Below, one piece after another: positions 24,830-31,731 of a stretch of DNA of 44,185 bases. The notes beneath the pieces were generated by a model, which was not told the origin of the DNA, did no database searches, and was given only the letters and a program-made list of their open reading frames with translations. Within the stretch, counting starts at the first letter, position 1, and each line of letters starts with the position of its first letter. Source of the DNA: Bryobacterales bacterium (GTDB lineage Bacteria; Acidobacteriota; Terriglobia; Bryobacterales; Bryobacteraceae). The position numbers were made by a program, and so were the translations under genes. The stretch spans positions 1 through 44,185 of the forward strand of contig JAEUQE010000047.1 of the NCBI GenBank assembly GCA_016789785.1, written 5' to 3'.

Positions 24830-25723
24830 TCAGTCCTTCGCCCGCTTGCGTGCATTCCTCTTGGTCTTAGCTCCAGCCTTCGCGTGTGTCTCCCCGGTTG
24901 CGCCGGCCGCTGGTTCTCCGTTCGCTCCGCGATCCATCTCCTGACCGTTGCCCGGCGGCAGCACTGGCTCTTCAAAGCCCCGCTGCTTTAGCGCTGCCGT
25001 CAGCCGCTCAATTGCCGATTCGAAGACCTTGACCCGCGCATAGCGGCAGTCGGTCGCCTCGATGATCGTCCATGGCGCCCACTCGGTCTCGGTCCGCTCC
25101 ATCATCTCCTCGACGGCCTCGAGATACTTGTCGTGGTGCTTCTGCTGAAGCTTGTCCTCCGGATCGCGCAGCGCCCGTGAGATCGGGTCTTTGGTCTCCT
25201 TCTTCAGCCGCTTGGCCTGCTCTTGCTTGGAAATGTGCAGGAAGAACTTGATGAAAAGGTGCCCATCCTCCGCCAGGGCCCTCTCAAAGTCATTGATGTC
25301 TTCGAAGGCGCGTTGCCACTCGTTCCGCCGCACCCGCTTCTCCACACGATCGACCAGCACCCTGCGGTACCAACTCTGATCAAAGATTGCGATCTCTCCC
25401 TGATTCGGAAGCCTGGTCCAGAACCGCCACAGCCATGGCATCCCCAATTCGTGAGTGCGCGGATCGAGAATCATGTGCAACCGGAACACCCGCGGCTCGA
25501 GGTACTGTGTCAGAAAATTCACCATGGAGCCCCGGCCGGACGCGCCCCATCCCTCAAATACCATCACGGTTGGCACCCGCGCCTCCCAGGCCCGCTTCTG
25601 GAGCATGTACAGGCGGGTCCGAAGATCCGGTATCAGTTTCTTATACGCCTCTTCGCTGAGCGCTTTCGAGAGATCGATCTTCTCAAGCATTTGTTCCAGC
25701 ATACGCCCGATTCGGCGGCGCAT
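24830..25723 (-). CDS. PPK2-family polyphosphate kinase-like protein with altered P-loop
   Basis: A 297-residue protein of the PPK2 superfamily, whose members move phosphate between polyphosphate and nucleotides. Visible are the P-loop region MVFEGWGASGRGS (residues 54-66), LEPRVFRLHMI, the Walker B-like FDQSWYRR (114-121) and the lid region KKETKDPISRALRDPEDK. In the usual PPK2 P-loop (EGxDAAGKGG) a lysine contacts phosphate; here it is Arg64, and the Asp is Gly60. The substrate (AMP, ADP or GDP) is not clear. The C-terminal 45 residues are a low-complexity basic tail (AKAGAKTKRNARKRAKD). It begins 25 bp after the pheA stop, so it is the last gene of ubiX-pheA-ppk2. GAGGG lies upstream of ATG 25723. 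Confidence 0.8.
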   Translation of the reverse strand: MRRRIGRMLEQMLEKIDLSKALSEEAYKKLIPDLRTRLYMLQKRAWEARVPTVMVFEGWGASGRGSMVNFLTQYLEPRVFRLHMILDPRTHELGMPWLWRFWTRLPNQGEIAIFDQSWYRRVLVDRVEKRVRRNEWQRAFEDINDFERALAEDGHLFIKFFLHISKQEQAKRLKKETKDPISRALRDPEDKLQQKHHDKYLEAVEEMMERTETEWAPWTIIEATDCRYARVKVFESAIERLTAALKQRGFEEPVLPPGNGQEMDRGANGEPAAGATGETHAKAGAKTKRNARKRAKD

Positions 25724-25748
25724 GCATGGCCCTCTGACTTTCTTCCTT

Positions 25749-26585
25749 CTACTTACCCCGCGAGTAACACCCCAGCACCTTCAGAAAGTCCGCCACCTCC
25801 TCCAGATGCCCCAGCGCCTTCCTCATCCGCGTGTCCTCCAGATCCGCAATCACGTCCACATAGAAGAGGTATTCCCACGGCTTGCCCCGTAGCGGCCGCG
25901 ACTCGATCTTCGTGAGGTTCAGGTCCCGCAGCGCAAGCGCACTCAATGCGCGGAACAAGGATCCGGGCGTGTTCCGGGTACTGAACACGAGTGACGTCTT
26001 GCGTTCCGCGCCCGCCCCGAGCAGCGCCTTTTCACCAGCCCGCTGCAACAGGAAGAAGCGCGTGAAGTTCTGGCGGTCATCCTCAATCGAGCGCTTCAGG
26101 ATCCTTGCGCCATAGATCTCCGCCGCCATCGCCGATGCAATCGCGCCCGCATCCTTCAAGCCCTCCGCCATCACCATCTTTACGCTCCCCGCGGTGTCGT
26201 AGAACGGGGTCCGCGCAAACCGCGGATTCGCCGCGAAGAAGTTCAAACATTGGTTGAGCGCCACCGGATGCGAATAAACCTTGTGAATATTCTTCCAGCC
26301 TGTCCCCGGAATCGAGATCAGGTTGTGAATAATCCGCACGCTCGTTTCCGCCGTAATCGGCAAATCGAAGTTCAGAAGATGATCGTAATTCTCATGCACC
26401 GAACCATGTAATGTGTTCTCAATTGGCACCACGGCGGCATCCACATCGCCATCCGCTAAGGAGCGGAAGACTTGCTCGAAACGCTCGCACGGTACTACCT
26501 TCGCTCGCTCACCCAGCAGTTGCTTTGCCGCCATATGACTAAAGGCGCCGAGCTCTCCTTGGAACGCTGTACGTACGGATTTCAC
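25749..26585 (-). CDS. pheA: Prephenate dehydratase
   Basis: A 278-residue monofunctional enzyme converting prephenate to phenylpyruvate in phenylalanine synthesis. It has the dehydratase domain (TAFQGELGAFSHMAA, VPIENTLHGSVHENYDHL, YDTAGSVKMV and the catalytic-threonine motif NFTRFFLL) and a C-terminal ACT domain (GSLFRALSALALRDLNLTKI, ESRPLRGKPWEYLFYVD) that gives feedback control by phenylalanine. There is no chorismate mutase domain. The start is GTG at 26585, overlapping the ubiX stop by four bases (GTGA), so translation is coupled. Confidence 0.93.
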   Translation of the reverse strand: MKSVRTAFQGELGAFSHMAAKQLLGERAKVVPCERFEQVFRSLADGDVDAAVVPIENTLHGSVHENYDHLLNFDLPITAETSVRIIHNLISIPGTGWKNIHKVYSHPVALNQCLNFFAANPRFARTPFYDTAGSVKMVMAEGLKDAGAIASAMAAEIYGARILKRSIEDDRQNFTRFFLLQRAGEKALLGAGAERKTSLVFSTRNTPGSLFRALSALALRDLNLTKIESRPLRGKPWEYLFYVDVIADLEDTRMRKALGHLEEVADFLKVLGCYSRGK

Positions 26586-27145
26586 TTATCACCATCCCAT
26601 CGCTTGGTAGTAGTAGACTGCATGCCGATCAAGTCCAGGACGCGGTCGACGCTGAAATCCACCACGTCCATGACCGACTGCGGTTGAGTGTAGAAGCCGG
26701 GAACCGGAGGCGCAATGATCGCCCCCATTTCCGCCAGCGCTGTCATGGCGCGTAAATGGCCTAAATGAAAAGGCGTTTCACGCACCATCAGGATGAGCTT
26801 CCTTTTTTCCTTGAGGGTTACATCGGCCGCCCGGACCAGTAGGTTCGAACTGATGCCATAAGCGATCGCCGACATACTGTGAATCGAACATGGAGCAACT
26901 ACCATGGCATCTGTCAGATACGAACCACTGGCAAGACGGCACCCAATATCTTCGAGCGGATAGCTGTAATCCGCCAGAGCTTTGATCTCCGCTGCCTTCT
27001 TGTTCATCTCCAGCCAGGCCGTCCGCTCCCCCGACCGTGTCAGAATGAGATGCGTCTCCACGCCGGCAAACGAACGCAGTTTCTCCAGAAGCCGCCAGCC
27101 GTAGATCGTGCCACTCGCTCCGGAGATCGCAACAACGATTCTCAA
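26582..27145 (-). CDS. ubiX: Flavin prenyltransferase UbiX
   Basis: A 187-residue enzyme that prenylates FMN to make the cofactor of UbiD-type decarboxylases. Signatures: VVAISGASGTIYGWRLLE (FMN binding), SGSYLTDAMVVAPCSIHSM, AIAYGISSNLLVRAADVTLKE, KRKLILMVRETPFHLGHLRAM and the C-terminal GAIIAPPVPGFYT. No ubiD lies in this window. The start is TTG at 27145, supported by AGGAGGG six bases upstream. First gene of the minus-strand operon ubiX-pheA-ppk2, divergent from the XRE/S24-like regulator. Confidence 0.93.
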   Translation of the reverse strand: MRIVVAISGASGTIYGWRLLEKLRSFAGVETHLILTRSGERTAWLEMNKKAAEIKALADYSYPLEDIGCRLASGSYLTDAMVVAPCSIHSMSAIAYGISSNLLVRAADVTLKEKRKLILMVRETPFHLGHLRAMTALAEMGAIIAPPVPGFYTQPQSVMDVVDFSVDRVLDLIGMQSTTTKRWDGDK

Positions 27146-27167
27146 ATTTGCCCTCCTGAAAAGGTTT

Positions 27168-27187
27168 CTGTTCTGATTTCAGAACAG
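27168..27187. promoter_or_regulatory. Perfect 20-bp palindrome upstream of ubiX
   Basis: CTGTTCTGATTTCAGAACAG has 9-bp arms (27168-27176 and 27179-27187) around two T residues. It lies 23 bp upstream of the ubiX start, in the leader of the minus-strand operon. Its centre is 52 bp from that of the second palindrome at 27220-27239. It is a strong candidate for a dimeric regulator site, likely for the adjacent XRE-type protein, though no binding data exist. Confidence 0.6.
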
Positions 27188-27203
27188 GCGCGGCGTAAAG
27201 CCC

Positions 27204-27232
27204 TTGATCTACAATAGCGTGATCGATATAAT
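27204..27232 (+). promoter_or_regulatory. Sigma70-type promoter for the XRE/S24-like regulator
   Basis: TTGATC (27204-27209) and a consensus TATAAT (27227-27232) are separated by exactly 17 bp. Transcription would start near 27240 and give a leader of about 150 nt before ATG 27392. On the opposite strand, TTGATC (27240-27235), an 18-bp spacer and TATTGT (27216-27211) could form an overlapping divergent promoter for ubiX. Confidence 0.65.
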
Positions 27233-27239
27233 CCGATCA
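27220..27239. promoter_or_regulatory. Palindromic operator candidate over the -10 box
   Basis: TGATCG (27220-27225) and CGATCA (27234-27239) form perfect inverted arms around ATATAATC, so the -10 TATAAT lies inside the palindrome. A protein bound here would block RNA polymerase on both divergent promoters. The sequence differs from the palindrome at 27168, so two different proteins could be involved. Confidence 0.5.
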
Positions 27240-27391
27240 AAAGCGCCCATCGGTTTCCCGCTTCGCCGGAGCCATGGCACGGACCGGGCCGCGACACGCC
27301 GGAAGACACGCCCGGCCGCCCGGCCTGCCAGCCGCGTCTTTTGCCGGTACCGGACATCGTGGATCTCCACCTAGGGAGTCAGAATCATAGC

Positions 27392-28177
27392 ATGGAGGAT
27401 GCGGGCCAGAAACTGAAGCGCGTGCGCGAGAGCCTGGACTTGCGCTACCGGGATGTGGAAGAGGCGAGCGTTCGCATCGCCGAACGGCATCAGAATCCTG
27501 AGTTCATCCTCGGGCTAAGCCGCCTTGCCGACATCGAAAACAAGGGACTCGTGCCGTCCCTGTTCCGGCTCTACTCCCTGTGCGCCATCTACCGGCTCGA
27601 GCCCTACGAGGTGATGAGCTGGTACGGAATCGATACGTCGCAACTTGCCGGCGATGCCGCTCTGGTCGACGTCGAGCGCACCCACCCCATCCGCTTCTCC
27701 CCCAACGGCTTCGGCTCCGTCCAGGTTCCGCTGTCGCTCGACCCCGGCCTCGACATCCGCAAAACCACCTACCTCAGCCGAATGATCCAGCGCTGGGGCC
27801 GCCTCCCCCTCGTCCTGCTCAACTCCATGGACCTGGCCGACCATCGCTACGCTTACATCGGCAGCGAAGACTGGTTCATGTACCCTCTCATCCAGCCCGG
27901 TTCCCTCGTCCTCATTGATGAGACGAAACGCTCCATTCAGCCCGACGGTTGGACCAATGAGTTCGAACGGCCCATCTATTTCCTCGAACATCGGGACGGT
28001 TACGCCTGCGGTTGGTGCAGCCTCATGGAAGGACGGCTCCTGCTTCAGCCGCACCCCGCCTCCATGGCAACTCCCCAGTTCTTCGTCTACCCCAAGGAAA
28101 TCGAAGTCGTCGGCCAGGTCACCGGCGTCGCTATGCGGTTGGATCCGAAAAAGAAACGCCGAGCTCGTTCCTCATGA
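27392..28177 (+). CDS. XRE-type HTH regulator with S24-like C-terminal domain lacking the serine motif
   Basis: A 261-residue protein. The N-terminal helix-turn-helix spans about residues 5-68 (QKLKRVRESLDLRYRDVEEAS, LSRLADIENKGLVPSLFRLYSLCAIY). The C-terminal half resembles the LexA/CI-type S24 fold: YIGSEDWFMYPLIQPGSLVLID around 155-177, then FERPIYFLEHRDGYACGWCS and LLLQPHPAS. The position where S24 proteins have Ser-Met is Asp160-Trp161, so self-cleavage is unlikely and the domain may serve dimerisation or ligand sensing. ATG 27392 has AGGGAG about 12 bases upstream; longer readings begin in the leader. Its 3' end overlaps the convergent gene by 47 bp. I recall similar proteins as widely conserved in Acidobacteria; function unknown. 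Confidence 0.75.
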   Translation: MEDAGQKLKRVRESLDLRYRDVEEASVRIAERHQNPEFILGLSRLADIENKGLVPSLFRLYSLCAIYRLEPYEVMSWYGIDTSQLAGDAALVDVERTHPIRFSPNGFGSVQVPLSLDPGLDIRKTTYLSRMIQRWGRLPLVLLNSMDLADHRYAYIGSEDWFMYPLIQPGSLVLIDETKRSIQPDGWTNEFERPIYFLEHRDGYACGWCSLMEGRLLLQPHPASMATPQFFVYPKEIEVVGQVTGVAMRLDPKKKRRARSS

Positions 28178-28640
28178 GGCTGAGAAGCGCCTCTAAGTCG
28201 CTGAGAAACAATTCGCGTTCCACCTGTAACGCCGCCGCCGGAGGCAAATTGAGATATGGCGTCACCCGCGTCCATACCTCCACCACCGTCTTGCGGTCCG
28301 CCTCCAAACCCTGCAAATAAGCCATCAGGTCTTCCCGCTGCTCCCGCAGCTCCAGCCTCAGCCATGCCGCGAAGCAATCTTCATGACTCGTCCGGATCGC
28401 GCTCTCCGCTTCCTGCTCGCCAAATACCGCCGCCAAGCCATGATGGGCGTACGCCCCGGAGTTCGGATCGCGAAGTCCCGCCAGATAAACCAACCGGCCA
28501 AATGCGGTCGGAATCTGCCCTAACGTGTTTCGCCAAAGGTCCGCCGCCGCTCCCCGTGGAAGCGGCGCACCGGCTCGTTCCGGAAAGCTCTTCACCGGCC
28601 CGTTCTCCCTCTTGTCCCAACTCCGCTGATTGTACACCAA
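28131..28640 (-). CDS. Conserved protein of unknown function, convergent with the XRE-like gene
   Basis: A 169-residue soluble, mostly helical protein with no signal peptide. Conserved-looking stretches are LWRNTLGQIPTAFGRLVYLA, LRDPNSGAYAHHGLAAVFG, and LEADRKTVVEVWTRVTPYL. I do not recognise the family beyond its resemblance to uncharacterised acidobacterial proteins. The start is uncertain: GTG 28640 has no clear SD, while GTG 28595 has GAGGGAG about nine bases upstream and would give 154 residues. Its last 47 bp overlap the end of the XRE-like gene on the other strand, so the two mRNAs would be complementary there. Confidence 0.65.
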   Translation of the reverse strand: MVYNQRSWDKRENGPVKSFPERAGAPLPRGAAADLWRNTLGQIPTAFGRLVYLAGLRDPNSGAYAHHGLAAVFGEQEAESAIRTSHEDCFAAWLRLELREQREDLMAYLQGLEADRKTVVEVWTRVTPYLNLPPAAALQVERELFLSDLEALLSLMRNELGVSFSDPTA

Positions 28641-28810
28641 AGGCTATCTAAAAATAGTGCGGGTCCGGCACGAAGCATCTCATTTCGGTTCATCCCGTTC
28701 TGAAACTCGAAAACCTCCACGGGCGCTCCCATTTCGGCAGGCGAATGTCTTACGATTGCTTTCAACGGGCCAGGACAACAGGCCCAAATCACTCATCTGA
28801 GGTCACTTAC

Positions 28811-28924
28811 ATGTTCCGTAAGCTCGTGCTTGCTGCCCTGCTGGCGTTCAGCGCCCTGACGCTCGGTGCCATCGACGTGCCGACACCTCCGTGCTATCCG
28901 TGCGACGACTCGGCTCACAACTAG
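28811..28924 (+). CDS. Small exported peptide with CYPC motif (37 aa)
   Basis: An open frame from ATG 28811 encodes 37 residues. The first 20 form a clear signal peptide (MFRKLVLAALLAFSALTLGA): basic n-region, hydrophobic core and an Ala cleavage site. The predicted mature part is only 17 residues, IDVPTPPCYPCDDSAHN, with a CxxC pair. GAGG lies about nine bases before the ATG and a hairpin follows the stop, which supports it as a real gene. Function unknown; it could be a secreted peptide, a metal or redox ligand, or a leader-type peptide. I have not seen it matched to any family. Confidence 0.55.
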   Translation: MFRKLVLAALLAFSALTLGAIDVPTPPCYPCDDSAHN

Positions 28925-28953
28925 CCCGCCGCATAACCCGAAAAGATTCAGTG

Positions 28954-28982
28954 TCCGGGTGGTCTCCTCTGGGCCGCCCGGA
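28954..28982 (+). terminator. Hairpin after the small peptide gene
   Basis: TCCGGGTGG (28954-28962) pairs with CCGCCCGGA (28974-28982) in a 9-bp stem with one G-T pair and an 11-nt loop. There is no U tract after it, so it may be an imperfect terminator or an mRNA-stabilising hairpin. Confidence 0.45.
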
Positions 28983-29030
28983 TGCTAGAATTGAACTGGC
29001 TCCTGATATTGCATCGACGGAATCGAGCTG

Positions 29031-29807
29031 ATGCCACCTCTTGCCAGTGTCGACGGCGCGCTATGGCTGATCAACTTCCTCCTCACTCCGGCTTTGGCCA
29101 TCCGTATCATCAGGCTCGACTTGGCCCGTAAGTTCCCTTTCTTCCTCGCCTTCCTCCTCTTTGCCATTCTCCGCAGCCTCATTCTGATCCCGTTCGTCGG
29201 TTCCACAAGCCAGTATTCCCGAATTTGGGGGCCGACCGAGCTCGTGGTCCTCCTCCTTCTCACGCTCTCCACTCTCGAAATCTCCTCCAAGGTCCTCCAC
29301 GGCTATCCTGGTGTGCAGTCTTTAGGCCGTTGGGTCACAGTATCCGGATTTTCTGTCGGATTGATTGTCGCTTTTCTGACGGCGGGAATAACTCCCGACG
29401 TCAGCGGGCGAATCGTCACTCTTGCTCTGGTCCTTACCGTCGATCGTGGTGTCTATTTCGGGCTTACCGCCGTGATTCTCCTGATGAGCCTGTTCTTGTT
29501 GTGGTACCCGGTTCCCACTCCGAGGAACATGGTGGTCCACTCCTTCCTCTTCGCGCTCTACTTCCTCTCAAAAGCTTTCGTGATTCTTGTACGGACCGTT
29601 CGCGGCGCCGACCTGCACCCGCTGTTCTCCGAACTCCAACTTGTTTTTGGAATGAGTTGTTTGTGCGCCTGGATGCTTCTTCTGCGCCGCGACTCGGAGG
29701 ACCCCCAGGTCACCTTCGGACGCCGCTGGAATCCCACCGAAGAGACTCGTCTGATCAGCCAGTTGCGCTCCATCAACTCCTCTCTTGGCCGCCTCAGCCG
29801 TGATTAG
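29031..29807 (+). CDS. Seven-helix membrane protein of unknown function
   Basis: A 258-residue protein with about seven hydrophobic segments (roughly 8-26, 37-55, 68-88, 100-120, 126-150, 166-186 and 200-220), ending in a charged cytoplasmic tail of about 35 residues (GRRWNPTEETRLISQLRSIN). No signal peptide and no motif I can name. It is followed directly by a strong intrinsic terminator, so it is the end of its transcript. The upstream hairpin at 28954 separates it from the small peptide gene, though they could still be co-transcribed. Confidence 0.65.
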   Translation: MPPLASVDGALWLINFLLTPALAIRIIRLDLARKFPFFLAFLLFAILRSLILIPFVGSTSQYSRIWGPTELVVLLLLTLSTLEISSKVLHGYPGVQSLGRWVTVSGFSVGLIVAFLTAGITPDVSGRIVTLALVLTVDRGVYFGLTAVILLMSLFLLWYPVPTPRNMVVHSFLFALYFLSKAFVILVRTVRGADLHPLFSELQLVFGMSCLCAWMLLLRRDSEDPQVTFGRRWNPTEETRLISQLRSINSSLGRLSRD

Positions 29808-29811
29808 ACTT

Positions 29812-29850
29812 CGTTTCCGTTCGATATTGAACGGAAACGCTTTCAATTTT
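29812..29850 (+). terminator. Rho-independent terminator
   Basis: CGTTTCCGTTC (29812-29822) and GAACGGAAACG (29829-29839) form a perfect 11-bp stem with loop GATATT, followed by CTTTCAATTTT. It starts five bases after the stop codon at 29807. It is the clearest terminator in the window. Confidence 0.85.
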
Positions 29851-29910
29851 CATTGCATTCCGTCTGGAGTTGGGATATCCTTGCCACAAGACCTCAGACG
29901 AGCGAAGACC

Positions 29911-30465
29911 ATGCAAGACTTCACTGTTCTCTATGTGGCAGCGGCAATTTCCGCCTCGCTGCTCTGCGCGGCCTGCTATTTGGCCTTTCGCCTGACCCGT
30001 CGCGATTTCCCATCGGACCGGCAGGCCAGCCCCTCGGCCACTCTCAGCTTTCGGCCAATGGAAAGACTTCTTCGCGAAAGCGACTTCCAGTTCCTCGCCG
30101 CTCAGCCCGGCTACCACCCGCAAATCGGGCGACAGCTTCGTGCCCATCGGGTCAGAATCATGCGCAAGTATGTTGACCAGGTGTCGGTGGAGTTTCGCCG
30201 CCTCCATCTCAGTCTCCGGTTGCTGACCTTGCATGCCGGTCACGACAACCCGGAGATCGCGCGCGAACTGCTCCTGCAAAGGATTCTTTTTCACCGCCGT
30301 ATGGTCGAGGTCCGAATCCGCCTGGCCCTTTTCGGTTTCGGTTTGGAGCCCATTCACGTGGGAGGCCTGGTTCGCATGGTCGATCAATTGCGAAGCCACG
30401 TCGATTCTTTGAGCCGCAGTGCGCTCGCCCCCGGCCTCCCGGCAAGTGTCCGGATTTCCGGTTGA
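29911..30465 (+). CDS. Single-pass membrane protein of unknown function
   Basis: A 184-residue protein with one N-terminal transmembrane helix (VLYVAAAISASLLCAACYLAF, about residues 7-27) and a basic, largely helical cytoplasmic region (QLRAHRVRIMRKYVDQVSVEF, RRLHLSLRLLTLHAG, RILFHRRMVEVRIRLALFGFG). The C-terminal helices look amphipathic and could form a coiled coil or membrane-associated bundle. ATG 29911 was chosen because the frame upstream of it runs through the terminator at 29812. No family recognised. Confidence 0.6.
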   Translation: MQDFTVLYVAAAISASLLCAACYLAFRLTRRDFPSDRQASPSATLSFRPMERLLRESDFQFLAAQPGYHPQIGRQLRAHRVRIMRKYVDQVSVEFRRLHLSLRLLTLHAGHDNPEIARELLLQRILFHRRMVEVRIRLALFGFGLEPIHVGGLVRMVDQLRSHVDSLSRSALAPGLPASVRISG

Positions 30466-30933
30466 CGGTGCTCAGTCCGATCCGGTTGTCCTCCTGTTGC
30501 CAGTCATCCTCATCCGGCGGCTGACGCTCTTCACGAGCTCAGTCGCCTTCTTTTTCCGTCGGCGTTCTCCTACGCGAACTCCACCAGTCCAAGCCGGACC
30601 TTCCAGGACTGCTCCCCCAACAAACGACGCCCCAACCCACCCCACCAAGCACCGCAAGCCGAAAAACCTCACTCTAAACCGAACCCTTCCGGGCTTGATC
30701 CCCGCAAAACCACGCGCCAACCCCTGACGCCGTGACCAAATTTCCGCACTCCTCCACCCATCGCACCAATCCGGCGCCTGAGTCCAATACCTTTCATTGC
30801 ACGTTGGCGCCGCACACCTGACGGTAGGGCAGGCTTCAGCCGCGTCCCGGCTCCTCGAGACGGTGTCCGTGTCCGAACCGAGCGCCTGATTGCGGAGTAC
30901 TGCGCCAAGGTCCGGAACGCCCCGGCTGCCCCC
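30466..30933. other. Intergenic region with dispersed repeat copy
   Basis: About 470 bp without a supported gene. Open frames here are low in complexity on both strands and show no recognisable protein content. The dispersed repeat copy at 30797-30900 lies inside it. Confidence 0.5.
30797..30900 (+). repeat. Dispersed repeat, copy related to 23284-23390
   Basis: The first 24 bases are identical to 23284-23307, then similarity continues with gaps (GGCAGGC, CCCGGCTCCTCGAGACGG, GTGTCCGAACCGAGCGCCTG). No flanking direct repeat like that around the 23.3 kb copy is evident. It is in the same orientation. Copies at two intergenic sites 7.5 kb apart point to a repeat family in this genome. Confidence 0.6.
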
Positions 30934-31680
30934 TCACCGAACCCCCTTTCCGCCCGCCGACCTGCTCGCGATCGCGCAGATCTTCCCGATCCACAGCTTG
31001 GCTTCCTCAAAATCGGGGAATTGCTCCTCCGCCCGGCGGAATTCCTCCGTGTGGACGCAACGCTTTCCACCCTTTCGCTCCACCGGATAGCGGATATGCA
31101 GCATCTCGTGGTAGAGCACGTACTCCACAACCAGCCTTGGAACCACTTCTGCGTCCAGCAGACTGCTCAACGTGATGGAGTGATGTGCGGAATCGTAGTG
31201 ACCAAGCACGGAATAGGACGGCTTGGCGCTCCAACCCAGCGTGGGTGGCGCCATCAGCCCCCAGAAAAATCTGAGGTTTAGTTCGCCGAAAATCTCGGAA
31301 AGGTCATAATGCTTCCCCTGAGGCGGCAGCAGGTGCTTTCGTCCCCGGCGCCTCCGCACCCGCTCCACCATCGCCACCACATCCTTCCGGTTCAGGAAAC
31401 GGCGGTAGCGGTTGGCGTGCGACCGCGAAACGGATTTCCGCAGTAATTTCCCAAGCAAGATCCAGGCCAGCGCTTCGTGCACCTCGGCGGGCGCCCCCGT
31501 TAAGATGTCCGATATCCGCACGATAAGCCTGCCCTGCTTCAGTTCGATAAAGCTGTTTACGTTTGCGAAATGGCGGAAACTGACTTCAATTGCGGGTAGC
31601 GGCGAACGCGGGCGGAGTTCCCGGAAGATCCGTGCATACAGCTCGCCTTGCGTTTCTGGTACACCACCCTCCCCAGGCAT
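30934..31680 (-). CDS. SprT-like zinc metalloprotease domain protein
   Basis: A 248-residue cytosolic protein with an SprT-like or M48-like zinc site: HEMLH (His191, Glu192, His195) in VEYVLYHEMLHIRYPV and a likely third ligand His210 (CVHTEEF). Strands before it (PTLGWSAKPSYSVLGHYDSA, HHSITLSSLLD) fit the SprT-like fold. Whether it is an active protease is unknown. ATG 31680 is taken as the start; a longer in-frame reading would run into the fabH gene on the other strand. It is divergent from fabH with only 51 bp between starts. Confidence 0.75.
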   Translation of the reverse strand: MPGEGGVPETQGELYARIFRELRPRSPLPAIEVSFRHFANVNSFIELKQGRLIVRISDILTGAPAEVHEALAWILLGKLLRKSVSRSHANRYRRFLNRKDVVAMVERVRRRRGRKHLLPPQGKHYDLSEIFGELNLRFFWGLMAPPTLGWSAKPSYSVLGHYDSAHHSITLSSLLDAEVVPRLVVEYVLYHEMLHIRYPVERKGGKRCVHTEEFRRAEEQFPDFEEAKLWIGKICAIASRSAGGKGVR

Positions 31681-31731
31681 CGTTTCCCGAATGTACCATA
31701 GAGGATTACGTACTCTGATAGGAGAACTTCT

